A stretch of DNA of 64,000 nt, taken from contig NC_087067.1 of assembly GCF_963678635.1 (NCBI RefSeq), forward strand, positions 61,492,594-61,556,593. Reading direction: 5' to 3'. The notes beneath the pieces were generated by a model. It was not told where the DNA came from, searched no databases, and saw nothing but the letters and a program-made list of their open reading frames with translations. Shown here piece after piece: positions 48,416 to 58,660 of the stretch (positions are counted from its first letter, which is position 1; each line of letters begins with the position of its first letter). The position numbers were made by a program, and so were the translations under genes. This DNA comes from Symsagittifera roscoffensis (lineage: Eukaryota; Xenacoelomorpha; Acoela; Convolutidae).

Positions 48416-51400
48416 GTAAGTCGAAAAAAGTCAGTTGGTTGCCTTTGAATTAAGTTGAGTATAGAACGGTAAAAAGAATGCTAGATAGATTGGATCTCAT
48501 TTCTTTCATTAATTTTTGGTTTTATTCGTATCTAGATTTATCAAAAGTTAGGCCATGGTATGTTTTGTCTAATTTTTCGCGTATTTTGTCCAGGATAAAC
48601 AGGAGCTGTAGGACGGCTGACCGGTCCTAGTCCCCAAACTAGCTGGGTGCAGTTTGTTTTCAGCTACCACAAATAATTGTCGGAGAGAGTTGAGTGATAT
48701 ATCAGTCGTGATTCGAACATTATGCTTAAGTTTATTTTAACTGAATTGAAATTAGTTTTTGGAGATTTCTAGTGCCATTTTGGGAATCACAAACTTCAAA
48801 CACTCAAAAAATTTCTGCTAAAAATGGAAATTTTTTTGAATGATTTGTTTTTCTAGTCATTTTTTTCAAGACCTGTACAAAGTAATATCGAAGTTTTTAA
48901 ACGTTCGATATCCAAAAAGTTTTTGTCAACTGGACTGGAATGCTCTGAAAAGAAGCGACTGAAGATCGAACTTTTTCGCCGTTGAATGGTTTTCCTAATT
49001 TTTTTAGGGTTGATTTTTTCGCCGTTGATTGTTCTCTCTTGTGTATTTGAGGTTAATTCAAAGAACAACTACCCTTGGTGTTCAAAAGTTCGCCGGCTCT
49101 GGATCACTTTCTTTCCTGGTCATTTCTGATCTCCTCTCTCAGCTTTTCTTGTTTTTTCATTGTTTTTTTCGTTGTCCGTTTCATTGTCGCTACTGTTTTT
49201 AGTTGATGTGAAATTGTAATCTTATCCTTTGGCATGATTATTAGGCTTTTTTCGTTGTTGAAACGCACCTCTTGAACAGATTTTGTACTATTCTCAGAGG
49301 CGTCTCTGAGTTGGTTTTCTGGAGAGTTTGAGATATAAGTTGATATTCGAGGAAGCTTGTTACAATTTGGTCGCTCCAGTGATGATTCAGTTGATTAAGA
49401 GGGCTAGACCCTATATAGTGAACTTTTCCGCAGCACTGATCTGAAACTATTTAGTGAGTTTATATCAAAATTTGGCCTCTTGTTTTATTTAAATTTATCA
49501 ATGGGCCTAATTTTTTGTTGTGGGTAAAGCTGAGGTCTTTTAATGGGTTTTTGTTAATGCATACTTATTAGTTTCCGGCCGTTCGCTAAGATGTGTTGAT
49601 GGTTTCCTCTTGTTTTAATTCATCAATGGGCCTAATTGAACGGATGTTAGGACCATCGAAGTACATGAACGCATAAATAGGAACGAGTATATAGATATTG
49701 TCATTCTGCAAAAAATGTAATTCTGATTTCCTTTTTTTCCTGCGTTCTTTGCTATGCCTATTGGACCTGACGAACGAATTAAATGTTTTCCGCATATAAG
49801 ATTAGGTCCCGAGTTCTGGTTTACAGGTATCCTCAATAAAATCTAATTTCGATAAAATTTGATTTGAGAGTTTTTCATAAGTGAGAAAATATTGAATAGT
49901 TCTGGCTACCAAAGGTCAAGGTCGTTTTCTTTAATTGTTTTTAATGCATTCTCCTGAATAATTTCACATATATTTATCCGAACTTGAGGTAGTGTCGAAT
50001 TGCGGAAGCCAAATTGAAAAGTAATGACTGCTAAAACTTCTGAACCATACTACTCTCTATGGACTAAATATTTTGGCATTTAAAATTCGATTCCATTTGA
50101 GATTCTGCGTTTTAAAAAAAGTTTTATTTGCTAGTAAAGTGAATCACTATACTCTTTGACAACAAAAATTTCGCTGATGTATGCCTGGTGTTTATAACTT
50201 AGGTTATTGAAATAAAAGTTAAGCTAATATATATACCTAAATATCATTTTTTTGAAGAATTTTTGGCTACGTGAATAACCATACAGATTGGGTATTGGTG
50301 CCTCAGAGGCGCCTCTGTATTGTTTATCTTTTTCATTTCAATTTTGTTTAGACATGAGTTTCAAAGAGAGGGAGCTGTTCGAAGTTGCGCACCAACTGTG
50401 TCCAGGTGCTCTGGATCTCATTCCCTATTCCCCACTTCCCCAGTGCAATATCAACGGATCTTTGCCTCCAGTTGTGTCTTATATACAATCGCAAGGTCAG
50501 TAGTCAATAAATAAAGTACTAGAATATCGAAACAATTCTCATTATTTCAAACGCAGACATCATTCTCATAAAGAGTCGGTGAATGTAGTTTTTTCTGGAA
50601 AGGTCTTAAAATTTGTTCACGAGGCTCAAGTATAGTTTTTTGCGGTTTGACTTGAGTTCTTTTCAAGTTTAATTCATTTCTTTTTTTAAAACAAAGGCAA
50701 ACTCCTGTCAAATAGCAAAAATGTAAAGTTCATAAAAACGTGATCGACTTCTAGTTTCGAAAATGGAGTTTAATTTTCAGATTTCTCAGTGAACTAAAAA
50801 AAAATTGCCTATTACTCCAGTTTTTTTAAATTGGGTTTATTGATCAAATAAGTATCAATCATACACTTTTCTGGAATTAAAAAGAGCTTTAAGGCTATCT
50901 ATTTTTTTCGAAAGTTCGTAAATAATGTTTTTTTTCGGCTTTCTTGCATTCATTGGCTCTTTTCCAACTGTCTGTGGCTATGTTTTTTTTTACTATCAAA
51001 ACAAAATTCATTCTCATTATTTTAATTCCTAATTTAGATGAACTGCAAAGCATGCTGAACAATCTTGCTTTGAAAAATAGCCTGACTCGGAACGTAGTTT
51101 CCCTTGGCAACGGATCTACTATGTCATCTCAGGTCGACAATGCAAAATGTTTCGACAAGAATAAACAACCGTCTGGCTTGATGGATTTTCCGTTTTGTGT
51201 TCCAAAGATGCCGAGTAGGATGGCGTCGGATCCAGTCAAACCAAACTTGAATGATAGCAGCGATATGAACCCTAATTTGGCCTCCTTGCTCTACGCACAC
51301 CTTCCTTATTTCCAAGGTAAATTAAAGACCTATCTGTCTTTAGAAAAGTCAATCGGCAAAATTTCTGCGCTATACCTCTTGTTTCGTCTTTCTGCGGTTT

Positions 51401-54400
51401 TCAAAAAGTTAAGGTCTGACGTTTGACTACGATAACTTTTGATGACTAAGTTTTTGATCTCTTGACCTCCTGCTGTTACAATCCAATTTGATTTTAAAAA
51501 AATGGGCTGAGGGTAATTTGGGTCAAATGAAAAAAGGTGCCGAAATTATACTCGAATCCCGCTTCTGTCACAGTTGGAGTGGAAGTGTCATCCGCCTCCT
51601 CAAGGTGGTACCGGCTGCGGCTAAATAGATGACATCTCTCTCTTCTCGGAAGAAAGGTCCAGGGTAGAACGGTGGGAGCTGGGCGGCGGCTTGTAAATTA
51701 AATCTTATAATATAAAAATCCTTCAAATAGTGCTTTAATTTTAGTTAGTATATACTGACACTGAGGGGTATTGTCATTGTGGAGAAATAGGCAAAGTTTT
51801 TTCGTGGTGAAATAAAGTTACGAATTTGTAGGAGTTTTGGCGTGAGTTTTGCTTCCTCATTGCTTCCTCAATTTAGTAACTCATCGCTATGATTTTAGCT
51901 TTACTCATGCTGCAAAATCAACAAAGTCTACTCAACATGGCCTCAGATCCCGCGACAAGCGCCAGTACGCCACTTGAACTCTTTCAAAATGCATCATCGC
52001 AGAGCCCTCTGAACGTCTCGGAAAAAGCCAACGTAAACAATGGAGCCAATAATTTTGTGCGCAATGTCAATTTCAATTATGCTCTTTTCAACGAGCTGCT
52101 TAGTCAACAACAATCGATTTTCCAAGGCAATCACAAACAAACTTTGCCCATCGGAAACATTAATTTAGTCGATGATAAAGACGAGCTTAAGTTGGATTGT
52201 CCGCGACCTTTTTCGGTCACACCTACTCTAGCAACGACTCAATACAATCTTCCAAGTTCAAGCAATTCTAACCATTTTGACCAGAACCAATTTGATCTGA
52301 ATGCATACATGACGATGTTGGCATCCATGGCATCGGAAATGGTTAAGGATGTTATGGGGTCCGGAAATCAAAGTATGAAGAATAGTATGCAACCAAGTAT
52401 CATGCAAAATTCCGCTTTCATGGCTCCAAGTCAAAAAGATATCTTGGAGCAAGGAGGTCACAATTTTGGTTCGGCTGTTAATTTCAAAGTCCAGAGTCAG
52501 CCCAATAACTGGATGAATTTGTCAAACGGAGGGACGAAGATGTCAGCCAATCGTGGAAATCACGGGGGTCAAATGCAGAACAGGAGCAATAATGGCAACC
52601 GTTTCAAACAGAGTTATGACTCAGCGGGTGGGGCTAGTGGAGGCATGCATGGTAATAACTCACATCATGGACATGGGAGACATCAAGGTTACCAGCGGCG
52701 ATCGTGGAGCCGGGCGACAAACTTGCTGCTGGCAAATGTGGGACTTGCTGTTGAACAATTCAAAGCTATCGAAAATGAGCGGAAAAAGGTCTAACTGTTT
52801 TCCCACATTCAGCGACATATTTTTTTCCACTACAAATTGCAAGTTTCCTTGAACGATATGTATTTGCTCATTTAAAGCTGATTCATTGCTTCCAGTAATT
52901 TTTTACCCTTTGGATACCAATGGTATTGCAATCGGGTACTAGACGTTTTTTTCCCGTAAACACTTGTCCACAGACGCATTGGACTCCTGGTGGTACCTTC
53001 CTTGGTTCATATTAAAATTTTAGATTGTCTCTTGGACACTTAGGCTGGTGGTATCGAATACGCCTAGGATGGCTAAGGTACTGGGTTCGAATCTGACCAG
53101 GACCAGTTTTTTTTTCAAACGGTAAATGTTCTGGTTCAAAAAAAAATCGGCTTACTATTTAACTGCTATATTTTGTCGGCTTAGTTGCCTTATCTAACAA
53201 TCGTTTTTTTAGCTGTAAACAATTTTCATTGCAGCCATCTTCAGCATTTTAAAAATCCGGCCCGAATCGTAATTTGCTTTTCGTATTGGTTGTATTTTAA
53301 CCAGCTCATTTTGTTGAATTTTTTTTCGTCTTTTTTTATTGGCTTAATAAACGTCGGCCTAATTAACATCGACTTAGTGACCTTTTATTTCCTCTTTACG
53401 TTTAGCATTTTTTAAAGTATTTTTAAATAAGTTAAGTATTTTGAAAAAATGTCTTTTCGACATGAATGGTTTCTGCTTAGTTTTTTTTGGCTTTATTACC
53501 GCTTGGTCATTATAAATTGAAATCCAATCAAGCATCTGGCGCGTTGTAAACATAAACTGCTTGAGACGGCAAAGATTTGCGGCTCGAATCCGGCTGGGCC
53601 TTTTTTTACCAACTAGTTTTTGTGCTTTTTCGGACTATCGCACGTCTGTTTATATTTGTCGGCTTAGTTCCCGAAGCTCAATGGTTTAACTTTTTTCCAA
53701 GTTGCTGTAATCCATATGCTTGAGACGATAAAGCCCGGGAGTTCGATTCCAGTTGAGACCTTTTTTCAAATAGAGGTTTTTCGGCTAATTTAGATTGTCT
53801 GTCTGCTTATTTTTGTCTGCTTAGTTCCGCAGAAAGGACTTTTTAAAAACTTGGTTTCTCTATAGCTTTCCCAAAGCTCTATGTAGAGTTTCTAATGGTG
53901 CAGGCAAATTTTTCAGGATATTTTGACTTTTGTTGCAGTCTTATTGACAAAAACGATTTTTTGAATTTTCTCGTTTGTTTTTCATGGTCATCCGTATATG
54001 TATCGCAATTGATGCGAAGCTCAGCTGCGCCTCTGTGTTTAAAGTAAAGTGAAGGCTAATATCATCTTAAACAATTGTAGCTTGTGACACAGCAACTTGG
54101 CATCTGTATCAAGCCCCGGTTATTTCGTGTTAGTAAGTCCTTGAAATTATTGTTTTCAAATTTTTTCTTCAATTTTGCGAAATTTATTTTCAGTTCCTGA
54201 TACTTCAGCGATCAATTTTCACTTGTTACAAAATCAGCTAGTTGATGTGCAAGTTGTACAGTATAGGCCGTGATCGTTTTCGCAATGAAAAATTGTTTCA
54301 AGGTTTTTCTCGCTAATTGATAATCAACGTAATGAAGGTACTAATATAGGTCGAGTTGCAAACTTCCCAATTGTCTTCGTCCTAAATTACTCAATACCCA

Positions 54401-57400
54401 AATTGCTCAAAATAAAAATTTCCAAATGGAATAAATAATTTCCAAATGAAATAAGAAGCGCTGTTTATCAATCAACGAATGTTTTTTTTTTCATCCGAGA
54501 ACGAAAACATTTCAAGAGGATTAGGAATGAATAAATTTCTTCCAAAATTTCAATGCCACTGGTTTATAGTTTTTATGCCATTTGGGATATTTTTTTTGTT
54601 TTTATGCCATTTGGGAATTATGCCAAAGAAGACGTGTTGCAATCCAGATGATTTTTCAGCCTAGTTTTTTTCCAGAATAAAAAGTATTTTTACTCCAAAT
54701 TTAAACCTTCGCGGTTTGGCTTTTGATTTCTTTTTCAGTTCAATTCAAACTCATTTGCTAACAGGCCGATTAGTTACATTCTCCATTTTCAAACGCAAAA
54801 TAGCGCGAAAAACACATGATAAATTTCTATTTTCGAAAGTGGATATTAATTTATAGATTTCACAGCGGGATAAAAAATTTCCCCGTTGATCTAGTTTTTT
54901 TTTTAGTTGCATTATTATCAAAAAAGTGTCAACCATGATTTTTTTAAACTAAACAGCTTAAGATCGTATATTTTTCCTTTGTAATTCGTAGTTAAAGTTT
55001 TGTTGTGGGCGCTTTGTTTACAGTCGATTAGTGCTGTGAAGACTCTTATATAGATCGTGATTAATTTTTTTTCTTTCATTTTTTTTCGGTCTTGAAATTT
55101 GCTCAAAACAAAAGTCTTGAAATTTGTTCAGGCTCAAATTTTTTTGTAGTTTGACTTTTGATTTCTTTTCAAGTTCAGTTCAATACCTTTTTTAAAAAAG
55201 GAAAATTCTATAAAAGCTTGATCGAAAAACGTGCTTGACTTCCAATTTCGATAGTAGATTTAAATTCCCAGCTGAATGAAAACATATCATATTGATCCAG
55301 TTTTCTCAATTTGAGTTAAATGTATACCAAAAGTGTCAATTTCTTCTTGAATTTCAAAGAGTCTTAAGGCCATATAATTTGATATTGGAAAGTTGAAGTT
55401 TTCAAAAAAAAAACAAGTCAGCTTTGTTTAGTCTCCTTGCGTTCATTGACCCTCTTCCAACTGTCTGTTGACTACCTTGTTCCTTTTTTTGGTATGTTGT
55501 GCGGAATAGTAAATGTGTTCTTCCAAATTTGTTGACATGTTAGAAGAGTAATTATGTGCATTGAAGCTTGCTGCCTTAGTTTGAATTTTTTTTCTGGTGA
55601 AAGTTGTTTGTTGCGTCGTTGCTTCAATGGCTAACACTGCCCCCCTCCCGCAAGAGTGCCTCCGGATAGAGGGGGACCAGTGTTCTAATAACTGAGATGT
55701 CCGAAAGTTCTGGAAGTGCCGCCGGTTTTTTGTGAAAACCCAAGCTTTCAAACGGGGATATGTTTTTAATATCACTGCTATGGTGTCTTACTATCGTTTC
55801 TTCCATATTAGTGGACACCATAGTGAGAGGTTGTCGATTCAAAGTCGAGGCTTTGAGTCAGTGTTGAGTCGAAACTGGCCCTTAGGAGTGAGCTCAAATG
55901 ATGTGCTTGATTATTGATCCAATCTCAGGAAGGATAAGCCTCGACTGGAATGCATCAGAGTGCTAAAGTATTCAATGGGGTAGACTTTTGGGCATTTAAA
56001 AATGAAGCGATTGCTTTCGTGTGGGTGTTAAAGCACTTGGGACTTTCTTTGGGAACATTAAGGTCAAGTCTGTCTTCCCAACTGATTGCGAGATCAGTTG
56101 GTGAGATAAATGTGATTTTTTAGTGAGTAACCTGGGTATAGGAAATTTCCAAAGTTAAACAAGTCAGTCATCTCTATTTTCCTTGAGCTCATTGATACGT
56201 TGAGTCATGCTGTTTCTGCTCACATAATTTTTTTAAAATTACAACATGCGATCCACAATTATCTCTCGAAGTATAATGCAGAATGAAAGTGAGAGGAAAA
56301 ACCTCAGGCAAGCAGTGATCTCTGCATGATTCTGAATATTTTTTGACGATTTTGTTTACTGTTTTGGATATTAATTTTATGAGCATATCAGGTTCAAGAA
56401 TTAAGTTTCTCGATGGACTTATTTAATCAGGCTATGTTTGAAAGGCAACGATCTGAGCAAATTAAAGGTTTCATATAGCAATACTGTCAGCAATTTTTCT
56501 TAATAATTGGATTGTAGTAAATTATATTGTTTAAACCCAAGGGATCCAAATTTTGGAGCAATTTTATGACGATTGTTGTTAATATCATTCATTTCGCTAG
56601 TTGGCAGTGATCGCATCAAAGAGATTGTAGCATTCAGAAAGAAAACATAACAAGACTGCTCGTATCAGGGCGAAGCCCTGAATGTTCCGACTGCCAATTA
56701 AGGTTTTTGGAACAGTGATAACATTAAAAAATTGAATTAAATAAAACAAAACGAGTTTCAAATTTTTTATGAAAATCATCTCCCCACACGCCATATAAAG
56801 AACAAAAGAATAGATTTTGCTCCTTGTAACAATTCAATTATGGCAAATAAGCTTCGTTCAACCAATTTGGAACGATTTATAAGACGTATTAAATCTCCGC
56901 TTACGCGTTAAGAGCGCGAATTATATCGCGCGTTAATTGTCCCAAATTGGCCAAAATGGCAATCTTTAAACCCCCATAACTTTCCGAAAAATGATCACAG
57001 GTGAAATATTTTTTTCAAATTTGAGCTCAGGACAACAATACCTTTAGAATTATATTTAAAAATTCCGTCAAAAATGGCTAGTTAAAAAGTCGAAATTTGT
57101 CTGAAGAAAAAAAACCCACCCCGAGCACAAACATTCCGTTACTTTCGTATCGAAAGTCGGAACAATTACTATCCACTACCCAACGCCCGTGAACTGTGTT
57201 TTCATCATTTAATTTGTCTATAGTATGTTCTTTGTTCTCTGGATTATAAACCATTTTCTCGAAATGGGAGCAAAATTGTTCCGACTTCTTTATCTCACGG
57301 CTTTTGCAGGCTTGAGAATAGAGCTAAGTTGGCCTTCCTCTAGTGCATTTTTGTAAAGCGTTTTTTAAAAACTTTTTTTGGAGCAATTTTCTTAAAAATA

Positions 57401-58328
57401 CTTGATAATAATCCATACCGTGATTGGATTTGGTTGGAAAATTATATCCCGTTTCCTCTTTCTGTGTTTCAAATATTTTCAGCAGCGTTAGCTTGAGCTA
57501 CGACACTTTTAAATTAATTTCTCAATAATTTCATTTTTTAGAAAACATTTTTTAGAAAAACTTTCACCTGACAATTGCTATTCGACGATTTTAGGTTTTG
57601 TTCATTCGCCTTTTGACAATCTAATTGACGCTGTTTTGGAGAAAGTAGCTCCTTCGTAAAAATTGGTTTTGATTTGAAATGATTAAATACTCGCGCGAAC
57701 AACGATTTTGTTTAAACCCAAGGGATCCAAATTTTGGAGCAATTTTATGACGATTGTTGTTAATATCATTCATTTCCCTTGTACCCAGCAAATGACACGC
57801 TTTTAAAATGCCTAATTACTGGGCTGAGCTTGTTCTGGGAATAAGCCTTAAAAAGTTGCATACCTGATGAAAAATAGGCCTCTGGCTTTGAATTGGTATA
57901 TTTTAAAAATTATACCATCGTTTGAAGATCGTTTGCTTCTGTTGGTCGATACGCTTCTTTTCCACTCAATTCTTCATTTGATGAATAGCATCTTTAATTT
58001 CTTTAAATTCAATTGGTGTTTAACAGCAGGCTTGGTAACGTTTTTCAAAGATATATTGTTTAATTTAAAAGCATAACTTTTAAGAATCAGCTAAACTTTG
58101 AGGGGAAATTTTTGCTGCAGCGAAAAACGTGAATTGTTTGCGACTTTCTGTTGGAATAATGATAACACTGTTGCTATTCTTTGCTAGACTGAGGTATCAT
58201 TGGCACACCTCTTCCCCGAGCACGACATGCGAAGCGACAACAGACGTCCCAATCAGCCCCCTCCAGTGCCCCCGAACCCCACCAGGGTGGACAGACTAGT
58301 GGGTGAGATGCAGAAGGAATATCCAAAA
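48082..58328 (+). CDS. MEIOC: MEIOC-like meiosis protein, five exons visible, 3' end not found
   Basis: Five exons join with fully consistent splice phases (1, 1, 1, 0) at GT-AG introns: 48082-48415, 50352-50495, 51038-51316, 51899-52788 and 58188-58328. The last two exons join to give AIENERKK then TEVSLAHLFPEH and VPPNPTRVDRLV, the signature of the conserved C-terminal MEIOC domain (LExERKKTExxLA ... PPNPxRVDxLI). In vertebrates MEIOC works with YTHDC2 in the cytoplasm to stabilise meiotic transcripts and keep germ cells in meiotic prophase. The upstream exons are Asn/Ser/Gln-rich and poorly conserved, as in the family. The remaining C-terminal exon should lie beyond 58.3 kb, perhaps beyond the window. 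Confidence 0.7.
48416..50351 (+). other. Intron, about 1.9 kb
   Basis: AT-rich with no coding signal. A direct repeat of about 35 bp (CCTCTTGTTTTA...CAATGGGCCTAATT) occurs at about 49480 and 49605. It ends TTTTGTTTAG. Confidence 0.6.
50352..50495 (+). CDS. MEIOC: MEIOC-like gene, exon 2
   Basis: 144 bases, phase 1 to phase 1, with acceptor TTTGTTTAG and donor AAG|GTCAGT. It encodes MSFKERELFEVAHQLCPGAL and PYSPLPQCNINGSLPPVVSY, ending IQSQ. No motif is recognised. Confidence 0.7.
50496..51037 (+). other. Intron with dispersed repeat copy
   Basis: 542 bases. About 50630-51000 is a copy of the intronic repeat also seen at 54.69-55.06 and 55.13-55.48 kb. It ends CCTAATTTAG. Confidence 0.65.
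50630..51000 (+). repeat. Intronic dispersed repeat, copy 1
   Basis: It shares with two later copies a GCGGTTTGACTT...TTTTCAAGTT start, a middle segment (CTTGA/CTTCTAGTTTCGAAAATGGA), and an end with GCATTCATTGGCTCTTTTCC and AACTGTCTGT. Divergence is high, roughly a quarter of positions by eye. No coding potential is seen. Confidence 0.6.
51038..51316 (+). CDS. MEIOC: MEIOC-like gene, exon 3
   Basis: 279 bases, phase 1 to phase 1, donor CAAG|GTAAAT. It encodes DELQSMLNNLALKNSLTRNV, KMPSRMASDPVKPNLNDSS and ASLLYAHLPYFQ. Composition is Asn/Ser-rich with no known motif. Confidence 0.7.
51317..51898 (+). other. Intron, 582 bases
   Basis: No gene is seen. It includes a GC-richer stretch (51540-51690). 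It ends GATTTTAG. Confidence 0.55.
51899..52788 (+). CDS. MEIOC: MEIOC-like gene, exon 4 (large, low complexity)
   Basis: 890 bases, 297 codons, starting LLMLQNQQSLLNMASDPATS. Asn, Ser, Gln, Met and Gly dominate, with a Gly/His-rich run near the end (GGMHGNNSHHGHGRHQGYQ). It then reads RRSWSRATNLLLANVGLAVE and QFKAIENERKK, the beginning of the conserved MEIOC domain. The donor AAG|GTCTAA is weak, but without splicing the frame stops two codons later, and the next exon joins in phase 0 with the conserved TE. Confidence 0.75.
53040..53850 (+). repeat. Three diverged tRNA-like repeat units (candidate SINE-derived)
   Basis: Three segments each hold a Pol III B-box-like sequence followed by a T run: GGGTTCGAATCTGA then T9 (53083-53115), GGCTCGAATCCGGC then T7 (53582-53610), and AGTTCGATTCCAG then T6 (53730-53766). 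Each is followed 50-70 bases later by TTTGTCGGCTTAGTT or a variant, and two are preceded by GCTTGAGACGR(C/T)AAAG. None folds convincingly as a tRNA by eye. They may be remnants of one tRNA-derived SINE family. Confidence 0.5.
54690..55060 (+). repeat. Intronic dispersed repeat, copy 2
   Basis: It begins CGCGGTTTGGCTTTTGATTT, has TTTCTATTTTCGAAAGTGGA in the middle, and ends in a GTCAACCATG...CTTAAGATCG block. It has the same orientation as copies 1 and 3. Confidence 0.5.
55130..55480 (+). repeat. Intronic dispersed repeat, copy 3
   Basis: It begins TTTTTTGTAGTTTGACTTTT and ends GCGTTCATTGACCCTCTTCC then AACTGTCTGT, very like the end of copy 1 at 50950-50985. A partial end of a fourth copy may lie near 56160-56200. 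Confidence 0.55.
56527..57776 (+). repeat. 1.18-kb segment bounded by identical 69-bp direct repeats
   Basis: 56527-56595 and 57708-57776 are identical, starting TTGTTTAAACCCAAGGGATC and ending TCATTCATTTC. The enclosed DNA is noncoding, with small palindromes (GCGCGAATTATATCGCGC near 56930) and three copies of TGTTCCGACT or its complement. Perfect identity among diverged neighbours suggests recent duplication, gene conversion, a young noncoding element, or an assembly duplication. Confidence 0.85.
58188..58328 (+). CDS. MEIOC: MEIOC-like gene, exon 5 (conserved domain)
   Basis: 141 bases, phase 0 to phase 0, acceptor TTTGCTAG, donor AAA|GTAAGT. It encodes TEVSLAHLFPEHDMRSDNRR then PPPVPPNPTRVDRLVGEMQK. 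PPNPTRVDRLV is the most conserved segment of the MEIOC C-terminal domain. The expected next part (KMExL and downstream helices) is not found in the rest of the window. Confidence 0.75.
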
Positions 58329-58660
58329 GTAAGTCGAAGAGCTCAGCAAATCACTATCCTTTGAAAAGCCCTTCATTATCCAAAAATATGGATTATTAAA
58401 ATATTATTTTCTGAATTGAAAGCTGATCTTTTGTAATGTAACTCAATGAATTCGGCAAATATTAAAATTTGATGGTTGATTTTATATTAAAGAATGGCTT
58501 CTAGAAATTTTAGTATCAAAATGAAAAAATATTATACAATTTCGCGAGGTTGATTTTAAAATGATTTAGATCATGAGGAATAAATTCTTTTTTATTCAGC
58601 AAATACGTAGTTTATTCCGACTTTAACGTGGAATATCAATTGTGGTTTTTAGCTCAATCA
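58329..58660 (+). other. Start of the next MEIOC-like intron
   Basis: AT-rich and unremarkable up to about 58.65 kb, where base composition changes to the C-richer sequence that I assign to the second LTR element. Confidence 0.45.

Larger units (their letters stand above)
52789..58187 (+). other. Large intron, 5.4 kb, repeat-filled
   Basis: It contains three tRNA-like repeat units (53.04-53.85 kb), two copies of the dispersed intronic repeat, and a segment bounded by identical 69-bp direct repeats (56.53-57.78 kb). I find no gene inside. It ends TTTGCTAG. Confidence 0.65.
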
